A DNA stretch of 64,000 nucleotides from G963708325 sp963708325 (GCA_963708325.1 OY970203.1:434001-498000); one strand, 5' to 3'. Shown: positions 42,724 through 53,684, counted from the stretch's first letter. Notes: a model not told the origin generated them from the sequence alone. A program made the numbers and translations.

Positions 42724-44169
42724 GTGAACTTCGTCGACGACGTCCTCGAGCGCTTCCCGGCCTCCAAGCCGGCGCTGGTCGCAATCGACCGCGACGGCGA
42801 GCGCCGCGTCTGGCACTTCGGCGAGCTGATCGCGCGCAGCGCCGGGCTCTCGGGCGCCTTCGCGGCGCGCGGCGTCGGCCGCGGCGACATCGTGCTCACC
42901 CTTGTCGGCGATCGCGTCGAATGGGTGCTGGCGATGCTGGCGTGCTTCCGGATGGGCGCGGTCGCGCTGCCCTGCAGCACGCAGCTTCGCCGCCACGACC
43001 TCGAGCTGCGGATCGGGGCGGCGGGGCCCGTCCTGGCGGTCGCCGAGGACGACGTCGCGCCGGAGCTGCCGGACGGAATCGAGGTGATGACGACAGCCGA
43101 CGTCGCCGCCGTGATGGACGAGGAGCGCCCCCAGGAGGCCCCTGCCCCGACGGCCGACCTCGGCCCCGAGGACCCGGCGATGGTCAACTTCACCTCGGGC
43201 ACGACGGGCGAGGCTCGCGGGGTGGTCCACGTGCAGCGCTACCTGACGGGCCAGGCGGTGCAGGCGGAGCGCTGGCTGGGCGCCCGCGACGGCGACCTCG
43301 CCTGGTGCACGGCGGCGCCGGGCTGGTCCAAGTCGGCCCGCAACACCTTCGTCGCCCCCTGGCTGACGGGCGCCACCGCGCTGATCTGCGACGCTCGCTT
43401 CGACCCCGCGGAGCGGCTGGACGTGATCGACCGCGAGGGGGTGAACGTGCTCTGCCAGGCGCCGACCGAGTACCGGATGATCGCCAAGCGCGCGTCGATC
43501 CGCCCGCTTCCGTCCGTGCGGCGGATGGTGTCGGCCGGCGAGCCGCTGAACCCGGAGGTGATCGCCGCCTTCCGCGAGGCCGCCGGCCTGACGATCTGCG
43601 ACGGCTACGGCCAGACGGAGACCGGCGCCGTGACCGGCGTCCAGGTGGGCGACGAAGCCGGTGCCGGCACGATGGGTCGGGCGCTGCCGGGGATCGAGAT
43701 CAGGGTTGCCGACGGCGAGCTGCAGCTGCGACCCGACAGCTCGCCCACCTTCTTCGGCCGTTACCTGGACGGGGAGCGCTTCGGCGGGGAGTGGTGGGCG
43801 ACGGGCGACCTGGTCAGCGAGGGCGCGGACGGGTACCTGCGCTACGAGGGCCGCGCCGACGACCTGATCGTCACCTCCGGCTACCGGGTGGGGCCGTTCG
43901 AGGTGGAGTCCGCCCTGGTCAGCCATCCGGCCGTGGCGGAGGCGGCGGCGGTGGCGGCGCCCGACGAGGAGCGCGGCTCGGTCGTGCGGGCGATCGTGGT
44001 GCTGCGAGAAGGAGACGGAAGCCCCGAGCTGGCGACGGAGCTGCAGGAGCACGTGAAGAGGGTCACCGCCCCCTACAAGTACCCCCGGATCGTCGAGTTC
44101 GCCGACGCCCTGCCGAAGACGGCCAGCGGCAAGGTCCAGAGGGCCCGGCTGCGCTCCTCGCTACGCTGA
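42724..44169 (+). CDS. AMP-binding acyl-CoA synthetase (acetyl-CoA-synthetase-like)
   Basis: Adenylate-forming ligase, 481 residues. FTSGTTGEARGVVH (P-loop, about residue 157), CDGYGQTETGAVTG (A5), WWATGDL (A7), YEGRADDLIVTSGYRVGPFEVES (A8) and a C-terminal PKTASGKVQR with the catalytic lysine are all present. The pattern resembles medium-chain or acetyl-type acyl-CoA synthetases. The acyl substrate is unknown. A GTG start at 42724 is chosen because the upstream open frame lies over the VapBC promoter. The last codons contain a -10 box for the next gene. Confidence 0.88.
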   Translation: MNFVDDVLERFPASKPALVAIDRDGERRVWHFGELIARSAGLSGAFAARGVGRGDIVLTLVGDRVEWVLAMLACFRMGAVALPCSTQLRRHDLELRIGAAGPVLAVAEDDVAPELPDGIEVMTTADVAAVMDEERPQEAPAPTADLGPEDPAMVNFTSGTTGEARGVVHVQRYLTGQAVQAERWLGARDGDLAWCTAAPGWSKSARNTFVAPWLTGATALICDARFDPAERLDVIDREGVNVLCQAPTEYRMIAKRASIRPLPSVRRMVSAGEPLNPEVIAAFREAAGLTICDGYGQTETGAVTGVQVGDEAGAGTMGRALPGIEIRVADGELQLRPDSSPTFFGRYLDGERFGGEWWATGDLVSEGADGYLRYEGRADDLIVTSGYRVGPFEVESALVSHPAVAEAAAVAAPDEERGSVVRAIVVLREGDGSPELATELQEHVKRVTAPYKYPRIVEFADALPKTASGKVQRARLRSSLR

Positions 44170-44173
44170 TCGC

Positions 44174-45559
44174 GTGAGCGTCGAGACGGAGGGAACCGGC
44201 ACGGCGGTGGACCGCGCGCGGGTCAAGGAGCTGACCGACCGCGAGATGGCACGGCTTACCGAGCGCACGCCGCGCTCCAAGCAGCGCTTCGAGCGGGCGG
44301 TGAAGGTGATGCCCAACGGCGTTCCCTCCTCGTTCGAGGCCAACGACCCCTGGCCCGTCTACCTGGAAAGAGGCGACGGCGCCCACGTCTGGGACGTCGA
44401 CGGCCACGAGTACGTCGACTTCCACAACGGCTTCGGGGTGATGTGCATCGGCCACGCCAACCCCACGGTGGGCGCAGCGGTCAAGGCCCGGGTCGACCTC
44501 GGCACGCACTTCGCCGCCCCGACCGACGGCTCGATCGCCGTCGCCGAGGAGCTGCAGCGCCGCTTCGGCCTGCCGCAGTGGCGCTTCACCAACTCGGGGA
44601 CCGAGTCGACGATGGACGCCGTCCACCTCGCCCGCGGCGCCACCGGCCGGGACGTGATCCTCAAGATCGAGGGCTCCTACCACGGCCACCACGACGCCGT
44701 GATGGTCTCGGTCTACCCGGCGCTGGAGGAGCTGGGCGAGCGCGACGACCCGCGCTCGGTGCCCTACGGCGCCGGCTACCCGCGGGCGCTGACGGAGCTG
44801 ACGCGTGCGGTCCCGTTCAACGACGCCGAGGCGTTGGAGCGCGTGCTCGACAAGCTCGACGGCCAGGTGGCCGGGCTGATCATGGAGCCGGCGATGATGA
44901 ACATCACGATCGTGCCGCCGGCGGACGGCTACCTCGCGCAGGTCCGCGAGCTGACCCGCGATCACGGGGTGAAGCTGATCTTCGACGAGGTGAAGACCGG
45001 GGCGACGATCGCCTACGGCGGCGCCACCAAGCGGTTCGGCGTGGAGCCCGACATGATCACCCTCGCCAAGGCGATCTGCGGGGGCTACCCGGGCGGCGCG
45101 ATCGGGATGAGCGCCGAGATCGCGAGCATCGTCGCCGACGGCACCGTTCACCAGTACGGCACCTTCAACGGCAACCCGCTGGTGATGGCCTCGGCGCAGG
45201 CGACGCTCACTGAGGTGCTGGGCGAGGCCGCCTACGAGAAGCTCGAGTCCTCCAACCACCGGCTGCGCGGCGCCTGCGAGGAGGTGATCGACCGCTACGG
45301 CCTCCCCGCCCGCACCGAGGGGCTCGGGGCCAAGGGATGCGTCGTGTTTGCGCCCGAGCCGCTGCGCGAGTACCGCGACTACCTCACCATGGTCGACGCC
45401 GACCTCTCCACGCTCGCCTGGCTGTACCACATGAACCGCGGCGTGTTCATGACCCCCGGGGTCGAGGAGGAATGGACCCTGTCGATCGCCCACACCGACG
45501 AGGATCTGGACAGATACGCCGCCGTGTTCGAGGAATTTGCGCGCGACGTCACCGCTTAG
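44174..45559 (+). CDS. Class-III aminotransferase, glutamate-1-semialdehyde-aminomutase-like
   Basis: PLP-dependent enzyme of 461 residues. GDGAHVWDVDGHEYVDFHNGFGVMCIGHANP, FTNSGTESTMDAVHLAR, YHGHHDAVM and IFDEVKTGATIAYGGATKRFGVEPDMITLAKAICGGYPGGAIG are family blocks; the PLP lysine is in TLAK. It differs from true HemL in the region after the lysine and lies among CoA/ferredoxin genes rather than haem genes, so another amino-group transfer is possible. TACGCT (44162-44167) ends 6 bases before the GTG. Confidence 0.8.
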   Translation: MSVETEGTGTAVDRARVKELTDREMARLTERTPRSKQRFERAVKVMPNGVPSSFEANDPWPVYLERGDGAHVWDVDGHEYVDFHNGFGVMCIGHANPTVGAAVKARVDLGTHFAAPTDGSIAVAEELQRRFGLPQWRFTNSGTESTMDAVHLARGATGRDVILKIEGSYHGHHDAVMVSVYPALEELGERDDPRSVPYGAGYPRALTELTRAVPFNDAEALERVLDKLDGQVAGLIMEPAMMNITIVPPADGYLAQVRELTRDHGVKLIFDEVKTGATIAYGGATKRFGVEPDMITLAKAICGGYPGGAIGMSAEIASIVADGTVHQYGTFNGNPLVMASAQATLTEVLGEAAYEKLESSNHRLRGACEEVIDRYGLPARTEGLGAKGCVVFAPEPLREYRDYLTMVDADLSTLAWLYHMNRGVFMTPGVEEEWTLSIAHTDEDLDRYAAVFEEFARDVTA

Positions 45560-45589
45560 CGGCACCCCTGGCACGCCCGGGTCGATCCC

Positions 45590-45613
45590 TACAATCGGTC
45601 GATGGAGCGATGA
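45590..45613 (+). promoter_or_regulatory. korA promoter with possible leaderless 3-codon leader ORF
   Basis: TACAAT at 45590-45595 is followed after 6 bases by ATG GAG CGA TGA (45602-45613). The TGA overlaps the korA ATG (45610). By the spacing rule seen elsewhere in the window, the mRNA would start at the first ATG, giving a tiny leader peptide MER whose termination hands ribosomes to korA. Confidence 0.45.
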
Positions 45614-47445
45614 CCAAGACGGTTGAGCAAAAGGAACGCGTCATCGTCCGCTTTGCAGGGGATTCCGGCGACGGGATCCAGCTCGCAGGGAACCGCTTCG
45701 CCGCCGCCACGGCGGTGATCGGAAACGACCTCGTCACCCTGCCCGACTTCCCCGCCGAGATCCGCGCTCCGGCGGGCACCCTGGCCGGCGTCTCCGCCTT
45801 CCAGATCCACTTCGCCTCCAGGGACATCCTCACACCGGGGGGGCAGCCGAACGTGCTGGTGGCGATGAACCCGGCGGCGCTGAAGGCCAACCTCCCGGAG
45901 CTGGAGCGTGGCGGGATCGTGATCGCAAACGAGGACGGCTTCACGCCGGGCAACCTGCGCAAGGCCGCCTACGACGCCGATCCGCTCGAGGACGGCACGC
46001 TCGACGACTACCAGGTCTTCCGCGTGCCGATGACCTCGATGACGGTCCGCGCCACCGATGGCATCGACGGGATCACCGCCCGAGACGCGGCCCGCTCGAA
46101 GAACTTCTTCGCGCTCGGGCTGGTGTCGTGGATGTACGGCCGCCCGACCGACGTGACGCTCCGCTGGATCGAGCAGAAGTTCTCCGCCGAAGAGGCCGTC
46201 CAGGACGCCAACCTGGCCGCGTTTCGCGCCGGCTACAACTTCGGCGAGACCGCGGAGCTGCTCCACGTCCACTACGAGATCAAGCCGGCCCCGGCCGAGC
46301 CGGGCACCTACCGCGGCATCAACGGCACCACCGCGTCGGCGCTCGGGCTGATCGCCGCCAGCGTGCGCAGCGGCCTGCCGCTGTTCCTGGCCAGCTACCC
46401 GATCACGCCCGCCTCGGAGCTGCTGCACGAGCTCTCGCGTCACACCAGGTTCGGGGTCCGCGCCGTGCAGGCCGAGGACGAGATCGCGGCCGCCAACATG
46501 GCGCTCGGCGCCGCGTTCGGCGGCAACCTCGCGGTGACGGCGACGAGCGGGCCGGGGATGGACCTCAAGGCCGAGACGATCGGCCTCGCGGTGGCGCTCG
46601 AGCTGCCGCTGCTGGTGATCGACGTGCAGCGGGCGGGGCCATCCACGGGAATGCCGACCAAGACTGAGGCGGCCGACCTGCTGATGGCGATCCACGGCCG
46701 CCACGGCGAGTCGCCGCTGCCCGTCGTCGCGGCGGCCACCCCGGCGCAGTGCTTCGACGCCGTGCTCGAGGCCGCCCGCCTGGCCGTCGCCTACCGCACC
46801 CCCGTGATCCTGCTCTCCGACACCTTCCTCGCGAACTCCTCGGAGCCGTGGCGGATCCCCGACGCCGCCGAGCTGGCCGAGATCGACCCCGGCTTTGCCA
46901 CCGCCCCCAACCGCGACGGCGAGTTCTGGCCCTACCTTCGCGACGACCGCGGCGCGCGGCCGTGGGCGCTGCCGGGGACGCCCGGCCTCCAGCACGTCGT
47001 CGGCGGGCTCGAGAAGGAGGACGGCAGCGGCCACATCAGCTACGAGGCCGACAACCACGCCCGCATGACCGGTCTGCGCGCCGAGAAGATCGCCGGGATC
47101 AAGGATGACATTCCGGCCCTTCAGGTCGACCACGAGGAGGGCGCGGAGATGCTCGTGCTCGGCTGGGGCTCGACATTCGGCGCGATCAAGGGCGCCGTGC
47201 GCCGCGTGAGGCTGCGCGGCGGCAAGGTCGCGCGCGCCCACCTGCACCACCTCAACCCGCTGCCGGCCAACACCGGGGACGTGGTGCGCTCCTACGACAA
47301 GGTGCTGATCCCGGAGATGAACACGGGCCAGCTCTCGCGGATCATCCGCGCCGAGTTCCTGGTCGACGCGATCAGCTTCACCAAGGTCGAGGGCCTGCCG
47401 ATCTTCGCCGAGGAGCTCGACGACGTGATCTGGGAGCGGCTGTGA
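45610..47445 (+). CDS. korA: 2-oxoglutarate:ferredoxin oxidoreductase, fused gamma-alpha subunit (KorA)
   Basis: Ferredoxin-dependent oxidative decarboxylation of a 2-oxoacid, probably 2-oxoglutarate, to acyl-CoA. The 611-residue chain fuses the gamma domain (VIVRFAGDSGDGIQLAGNRFA ... residues 10-190) to the alpha domain, which has LFLASYPITPASELLHELSRHTRFGVRAVQAEDEIAAANMALGAAFGG (PITPSSE-type, residues about 250-300), TSGPGMDLKAETIGLAVA and GPSTGMPTKTEAADLL. Coupled to korB by a GTGA overlap. No 4Fe-4S delta subunit is fused; the small ferredoxin at 41651 could serve as partner. Confidence 0.92.
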   Translation: MTKTVEQKERVIVRFAGDSGDGIQLAGNRFAAATAVIGNDLVTLPDFPAEIRAPAGTLAGVSAFQIHFASRDILTPGGQPNVLVAMNPAALKANLPELERGGIVIANEDGFTPGNLRKAAYDADPLEDGTLDDYQVFRVPMTSMTVRATDGIDGITARDAARSKNFFALGLVSWMYGRPTDVTLRWIEQKFSAEEAVQDANLAAFRAGYNFGETAELLHVHYEIKPAPAEPGTYRGINGTTASALGLIAASVRSGLPLFLASYPITPASELLHELSRHTRFGVRAVQAEDEIAAANMALGAAFGGNLAVTATSGPGMDLKAETIGLAVALELPLLVIDVQRAGPSTGMPTKTEAADLLMAIHGRHGESPLPVVAAATPAQCFDAVLEAARLAVAYRTPVILLSDTFLANSSEPWRIPDAAELAEIDPGFATAPNRDGEFWPYLRDDRGARPWALPGTPGLQHVVGGLEKEDGSGHISYEADNHARMTGLRAEKIAGIKDDIPALQVDHEEGAEMLVLGWGSTFGAIKGAVRRVRLRGGKVARAHLHHLNPLPANTGDVVRSYDKVLIPEMNTGQLSRIIRAEFLVDAISFTKVEGLPIFAEELDDVIWERL

Positions 47446-48485
47446 GCGCGGGGCCTGTCAACGGAGCCGGCGGCAACGGCGCGCCGGCGCTGACCAAGAA
47501 GGACTTCGCCTCCGATCAGGAGACCCGCTGGTGCCCGGGCTGCGGCGACTACGCGATCCTCGCCTCTGTCCAGCAGTACCTGCCCGAGCTGGGGATGCCC
47601 CCCGAGCGGCTCGTCTTCGTCGCCGGGATCGGCTGCGCGGGGCGCTTCGCCTACTACATGAACACCTACGGCGTCCACGGGATCCACGGGCGCGCGCCCG
47701 CCCTCGCCACCGGCCTCGCCCTGGCCCGCCCCGACCTTTCGATCTGGGTGATCACCGGCGACGGCGACGCCCTCTCGATCGGCGGCAACCACCTGATCCA
47801 CGCCCTGCGGCGAAACGTCCCGATCAAGATCCTGCTGTTCAACAACCAGATCTACGGGCTGACCAAGGGCCAGTACTCGCCGACGAGCGAGGAGGGCAAG
47901 GTCACCAAGTCCACCCCATTCGGATCCCAGGACCACCCCTTCAACCCGATCGCGCTCGCGCTCGGCGCCGAGGCGACGTTCGCCGCCCGCGCCGTCGATA
48001 CCGACCGCGAGCACGTGATCGACGTGCTGCGCGACGCCGCCGGCCATCCGGGCTCAGCCTTCGTCGAGATCTACCAGAACTGCAACGTGTTCAACGACGG
48101 CGCCTTCGACGCCGTGCGCGGCAAGGGCACCGAGGCGAACCAGATCCGCCTCGAGCACGGCCAGCCGATCCGGTTCGGCGCCGAGGGTGAGCGCGGCGTC
48201 GCTCGCGGCGGCGACGGCCGTCTCGAGATCGTCGACGTCGCCGACGTGGGCAGCGACGGGCTGCTCGTCCACGACGCCCACGATCCCAACCCGAGCATGG
48301 CCTTCGCCCTCGCCCACCTCTCACAGCGCCCGACCGGGCCGACGCCGCTGGGCGTCTTCCGGGCGGTGGAGCGTCCGCTCTACGCGCAGGCGATGACCGA
48401 GAGGCTGGAGGGAGACCGCGGCGACCTCGGCACCACCGAGCTGGACGCGCTGCTGCGCTCCGGCGACACGTGGACCGTCGGCTAG
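47442..48485 (+). CDS. korB: 2-oxoglutarate:ferredoxin oxidoreductase beta subunit (KorB)
   Basis: Thiamine-diphosphate-binding subunit of 347 residues. TRWCPGCGDYAIL has the C-x2-C that contributes cluster ligands, VFVAGIGCAGRFAYYMNTYGVHGIHGRAPALATGLALARPDLSIWVITGDGDALSIGGNHLIHALRRNVPIKILLFNNQIYGLTKGQ contains the ThDP/Mg GDGD...NNQIYGLT motif, and a C-terminal extension follows. The GTG overlaps the korA stop. Confidence 0.93.
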   Translation: MSAGPVNGAGGNGAPALTKKDFASDQETRWCPGCGDYAILASVQQYLPELGMPPERLVFVAGIGCAGRFAYYMNTYGVHGIHGRAPALATGLALARPDLSIWVITGDGDALSIGGNHLIHALRRNVPIKILLFNNQIYGLTKGQYSPTSEEGKVTKSTPFGSQDHPFNPIALALGAEATFAARAVDTDREHVIDVLRDAAGHPGSAFVEIYQNCNVFNDGAFDAVRGKGTEANQIRLEHGQPIRFGAEGERGVARGGDGRLEIVDVADVGSDGLLVHDAHDPNPSMAFALAHLSQRPTGPTPLGVFRAVERPLYAQAMTERLEGDRGDLGTTELDALLRSGDTWTVG

Positions 48486-48507
48486 CGCCAGCCGACCGCC
48501 GCCTGGC

Positions 48508-49380
48508 TCAGGCGGCCGTCTCCGAGAGCTCGGCGACCTCGCCCTCGGAGAGGGCGATCGTCGCCGCCGCGACGTTCTCCTCCAGGTGCGCGCGCGACGA
48601 CGTCCCGGGAATCGGCAGCGTCGCCGGCGAGTGGGCCAGCAGCCAGGCGAGCGCGACCTGGAACGGCGTCGCCCCGCGGGCCGCGGCGATCCGCTCCAGC
48701 GCCGTGCCGCTCACCGCCAGCGAGCCGGCGCCGAGCGGAAACCACGGGATGAACGCCAGTCCGTCGGACTCGCAGGTCCGCAGCACGTCCTCGGACTCGC
48801 GCCCGGCGACGCTGTAGCGGTTCTGTACGGAGACCACCGGGACCATCTCGCGCGCGCGGGCGAGTTCGTCGACGCCGACGTTGGAGAGGCCGACGTGGCG
48901 CACCTTGCCCTGATCGCGCAGCTCGGCCAGCGCCCCCACCGACTCCTCCAGCTGCACGCGCGGGTCGACCGCGTGCAGCTGGTAGAGGTCGATCCGGTCC
49001 ACCTGCAGCCGCCGCAGGCTCGCCTCGCAGCATTGCTTGAGGCGCTCGGGCCGGCAGTCGCGAGCCCATTCGCCCGGCCCCGAGCGCGTCAGGCCGCCCT
49101 TGGTGGCGATCACGAGGTCGTCGGGATACGGGTACAGCGCCTCGGCGATCAGGCGCTCGCTCACCTCGGGTCCGTAGGAGTCCGCCGTGTCGATGAAGTT
49201 GACCCCGAGCGCGACGGCGTGGCGCAGCAGGGCGCGGGCGCCGTCGGGGTCCGGGGGCTCGCCCCAGACGCCGGCACCCGTGATCCGCATCGCGCCGAAG
49301 CCCATCCGGTTGACGACGAGGTCGTCTCCGAGGGCGATCTCTCCGGCGCGGGCGGCCGTCGAAACACCCGCATCGGCCAT
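48508..49380 (-). CDS. Aldo/keto reductase
   Basis: NADPH-dependent oxidoreductase of 290 residues. GVNFIDTADSYGPEVSERLIAEAL carries the catalytic aspartate and tyrosine, DLVIATKGG the lysine, and DLYQLHAVDP the histidine, in the usual TIM-barrel order. The C-terminal TLPIPGTSSRAHLEENVAA is the cofactor loop. TAGCCT (49387-49392) ends 6 bases before the ATG. It is convergent with korB. The substrate is unknown. Confidence 0.9.
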   Translation of the reverse strand: MADAGVSTAARAGEIALGDDLVVNRMGFGAMRITGAGVWGEPPDPDGARALLRHAVALGVNFIDTADSYGPEVSERLIAEALYPYPDDLVIATKGGLTRSGPGEWARDCRPERLKQCCEASLRRLQVDRIDLYQLHAVDPRVQLEESVGALAELRDQGKVRHVGLSNVGVDELARAREMVPVVSVQNRYSVAGRESEDVLRTCESDGLAFIPWFPLGAGSLAVSGTALERIAAARGATPFQVALAWLLAHSPATLPIPGTSSRAHLEENVAAATIALSEGEVAELSETAA

Positions 49381-49448
49381 ACGGCCAGGCTACCCGCCGG
49401 CGGTGCGGCGAAACGAGGCGGGCGCCGCCCGCGGGTAACGTGGGGGCG

Positions 49449-51437
<1,989 letters not shown>

Positions 51438-51446
51438 CCGCGCCTA

Positions 51447-52799
51447 CTACAGAACCGGCAGGAACTTCTCGATCTCCCAGGGAGTGACCTGGACGCGGTA
51501 GTCCTCCCACTCCTGGCGCTTGATCTCGATGAAGCGCTTGAAGGTGTGCTCGCCGAGCGCGCGCAGCACCAGCTCGGACTCGGCGGCGATCTCGATCGCC
51601 TCGCCCAGGGTCTCGGGGAGCTGCTCGATGCCCCGCTGCTGGCGCTCCTCGGGGGTGAGGTGGTAGAGGTTCTGCTCCATCGGCTCGGGCAGCTCGTAGC
51701 CCTTCTCGATCCCCTCCAGGCCGGCGTGCAGCATCCCGGCGAAGCACAGGTACGGATTGCAGGCGGGGTCCGGGCAGCGCAGCTCGGCCCGCGTCGCCCC
51801 CTCCTTGCCGGGGTGGTAGAGCGGAACGCGGATCAGCGCCGAGCGGTTGCGGCGCGACCAGGCCAGGTAGACCGGCGCCTCGTAGCCCGGCACCAGCCGC
51901 TTGTAGGAGTTCACCCACTGGGCGAACAGCGGTGCGATCTCGCGGGCGTGACGGAGCTGGCCGGCGATGAACGCCTTCGCCACGTCGGAGAGGTAGTACT
52001 GATCGTCGGCGTCGAAGAAGGCGTTCTTTCCCTCCTTGCCGAGCGACTGGTGGACGTGCATCCCCGAGCCGTTCTCTCCGAACAGCGGCTTCGGCATGAA
52101 GGTCGCATGCCAGCCGTACTTCATCGCGTACTCCTTGACCACGATCCGGTAGGTCATGCAGTCGTCGGACATCGCCAGCGCGTCCTTGTAGCGCATGTCG
52201 ACCTCGTGCTGGGAGGGGCCGACCTCGTGGTGGGCGTACTCGACGTGGATACCCATCTTCTCCAGGGCGAGGATGGTCTCGCGGCGCACGTCGGTGCCGG
52301 CATCGAGCGTGGTGAGGTCGAAGTAGCCGCCCTCGTCGAGGGTCTCGGGGGTGCCGTCGTCGGGCTTGGCCGAGCGGAAGTAGAAGTACTCGAGCTCGGG
52401 CCCGATGTTGTAGGCGTCGAACCCCATCTCGCGCGCCCGTTCCAGCGCCCGCCGCATCACCCAGCGCGGGTCGCCCTCGTAGGGCTCGCCACCGGGGACT
52501 CTGATGTCGCAGAACATCCGGGCGACGCCGTCCTCCTCGGGCCTCCAGGGGAGGATCGCGAAGGTCTCGGGGTCGGGCATCGCGATCATGTCCGACTCCT
52601 CGATCGGATTGAAGCCGGTGATCGACGACCCGTCGAAGCCCATGCCGCCCTCGAAGGCGTCGTCCAGCTCGGCAGCGTTGATCGAGAAGCTCTTCAGCTG
52701 GCCGAGCACGTCGGTGAACCACAGGCGCACGAAGCGAACGTCGCGGTCGGCGACGATCTTCATCACGTCGCTGGCTGTCTGCGGCCGATCGGCGCTCAT
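51447..52799 (-). CDS. glnA: Glutamine synthetase type I, alpha-like
   Basis: ATP-dependent ammonia assimilation, 450 residues. GGMGFDGSSITGFNPIEESDM (latch/Mg region), NIGPELEYFYF, GQHEVD-type HEVGPSQHEVDMRY, GSGMHVHQSL, and NRSALIRVP are conserved. The length and NLYHLTPEE in place of the NLYDLP adenylylation loop of GSI-beta suggest the GSI-alpha group, which is not controlled by adenylylation. The last residues EIEKFLPVL form the C-terminal latch. A GAGGAG ribosome-binding site lies 9 bases upstream of the ATG; a TATAAG box follows further up. Confidence 0.93.
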   Translation of the reverse strand: MSADRPQTASDVMKIVADRDVRFVRLWFTDVLGQLKSFSINAAELDDAFEGGMGFDGSSITGFNPIEESDMIAMPDPETFAILPWRPEEDGVARMFCDIRVPGGEPYEGDPRWVMRRALERAREMGFDAYNIGPELEYFYFRSAKPDDGTPETLDEGGYFDLTTLDAGTDVRRETILALEKMGIHVEYAHHEVGPSQHEVDMRYKDALAMSDDCMTYRIVVKEYAMKYGWHATFMPKPLFGENGSGMHVHQSLGKEGKNAFFDADDQYYLSDVAKAFIAGQLRHAREIAPLFAQWVNSYKRLVPGYEAPVYLAWSRRNRSALIRVPLYHPGKEGATRAELRCPDPACNPYLCFAGMLHAGLEGIEKGYELPEPMEQNLYHLTPEERQQRGIEQLPETLGEAIEIAAESELVLRALGEHTFKRFIEIKRQEWEDYRVQVTPWEIEKFLPVL

Positions 52800-52946
52800 C
52801 TGATCTGCTCCTCGAGGGGGTTTGGGGGCTGACGAGGGGCGGAACCTTATATGAGAGCCGGCGGCCGGCCCGAGGCGCGTCAGCGGCCTGTGAACCGCTT
52901 GCGCGCCCCCGTCGTATCAGCTTGCGAAGGATTCGCGGAAGCGGTA

Positions 52947-52967
52947 TAACTTACGTCCAGTAAGTTA
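52947..52967. promoter_or_regulatory. TetR-type operator dyad TAACTTAC-N5-GTAAGTTA
   Basis: A perfect 8+8 inverted repeat with five central bases, inside an AT-rich patch of the 259-base gap between glnA (-) and the CMD-fold gene (+). An outer CGGT/ACCG pair extends it with a 2-base bulge. TTAC-N5-GTAA dyads are typical TetR-family sites. No TetR gene lies in the window. Downstream, three copies of GTAAAG follow (52979-52997). Confidence 0.6.
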
Positions 52968-53058
52968 CCGGCTAAAAGTAAAGTAAAGGCCCGGTAAAGC
53001 CCCGATCAATAAGCGTGAGGCCTTGCGCCACGGAGAAGCCAGGAGGAAGGCCCCCGAG

Positions 53059-53625
53059 ATGACAGTGAAAACAGAGATCAGCCGATTCCACATCCATGAC
53101 GAGCTGACCGCGCCGGAGGGGAGCTCCGGGCTGCTGAAGGGCATCGGCGCCGCGGGCGGCGAGGTCTCGAAGTTCCTCGGCGTGCTGGCCGGCGCCCCGG
53201 CCGTGCTGCGCGCCTACATGCGGATGCGCTCCGAGCTGCGCAGCGGCTCCCTGCCACAGCCGACGCGCGAGCGGATCGCCCTCGCCGTCTCCGAGCACCG
53301 GGGCGACTCCTACAGCATCGCCCAGCACGCGCGCAGCGCCCGCGCCGCCGGGCTCGGCCTGGACGAGGTCTCGCGCGCCCGCAGCTTCAAGTCCGCCGAC
53401 CCGCAGGAGGCGGCCCTGCTCGCCTTCCTGCACGCCGTGATTGCCGAGGAGGGCGCGCCGCCGCTGCACCTGCACGAGGAGGCCCGCGAGGCGGGCTGGT
53501 CCGACGAGGAGCTGCTGGAGGCGGTCGGCTACCTGGCGCTCAACGAGTTCCAGAGCCTGGTCGCGCGCGCCGGAGCGCTGCCGCTGGACCAGTCCAGCGC
53601 GAGCGTGCTGCCGTCGGCGGCGTAG
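53059..53625 (+). CDS. CMD/AhpD-fold protein lacking the redox cysteine pair
   Basis: A 188-residue helical protein of the carboxymuconolactone decarboxylase/AhpD fold. QPTRERIALAVSEHRGDSYSIAQHARSARAAGLGLDEVS matches the core helix pair, but the usual C-x-x-C is replaced by D-S-Y-S while the following histidine is kept. A peroxiredoxin-like role is therefore unlikely. AGGAGG at 53041-53046 is 12 bases before ATG 53059. The end overlaps a tandem repeat that supplies the stop codon. Confidence 0.8.
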   Translation: MTVKTEISRFHIHDELTAPEGSSGLLKGIGAAGGEVSKFLGVLAGAPAVLRAYMRMRSELRSGSLPQPTRERIALAVSEHRGDSYSIAQHARSARAAGLGLDEVSRARSFKSADPQEAALLAFLHAVIAEEGAPPLHLHEEAREAGWSDEELLEAVGYLALNEFQSLVARAGALPLDQSSASVLPSAA

Positions 53626-53684
53626 CCGCCGCGGACGGGCCCTAGCGTGTCGCCGGCGTAGCCGCCGCGGACGGGCCTAGCGTG
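53619..53684. repeat. Imperfect tandem repeat of about 31 bp, two copies
   Basis: Copy 1 (53619-53649) and copy 2 (53655-53684) are identical except for one C. Copy 1 contains the stop codon of the CMD-fold gene, and copy 2 contains the stop codon of the RlpA gene on the other strand. The duplication lies exactly between the two convergent genes. Confidence 0.75.

Noticed and set aside
53619..53684. CRISPR-like repeat
   Set aside because: Only two near-identical copies with a 5-base gap and no spacers or cas genes; no CRISPR array seen anywhere in the window.
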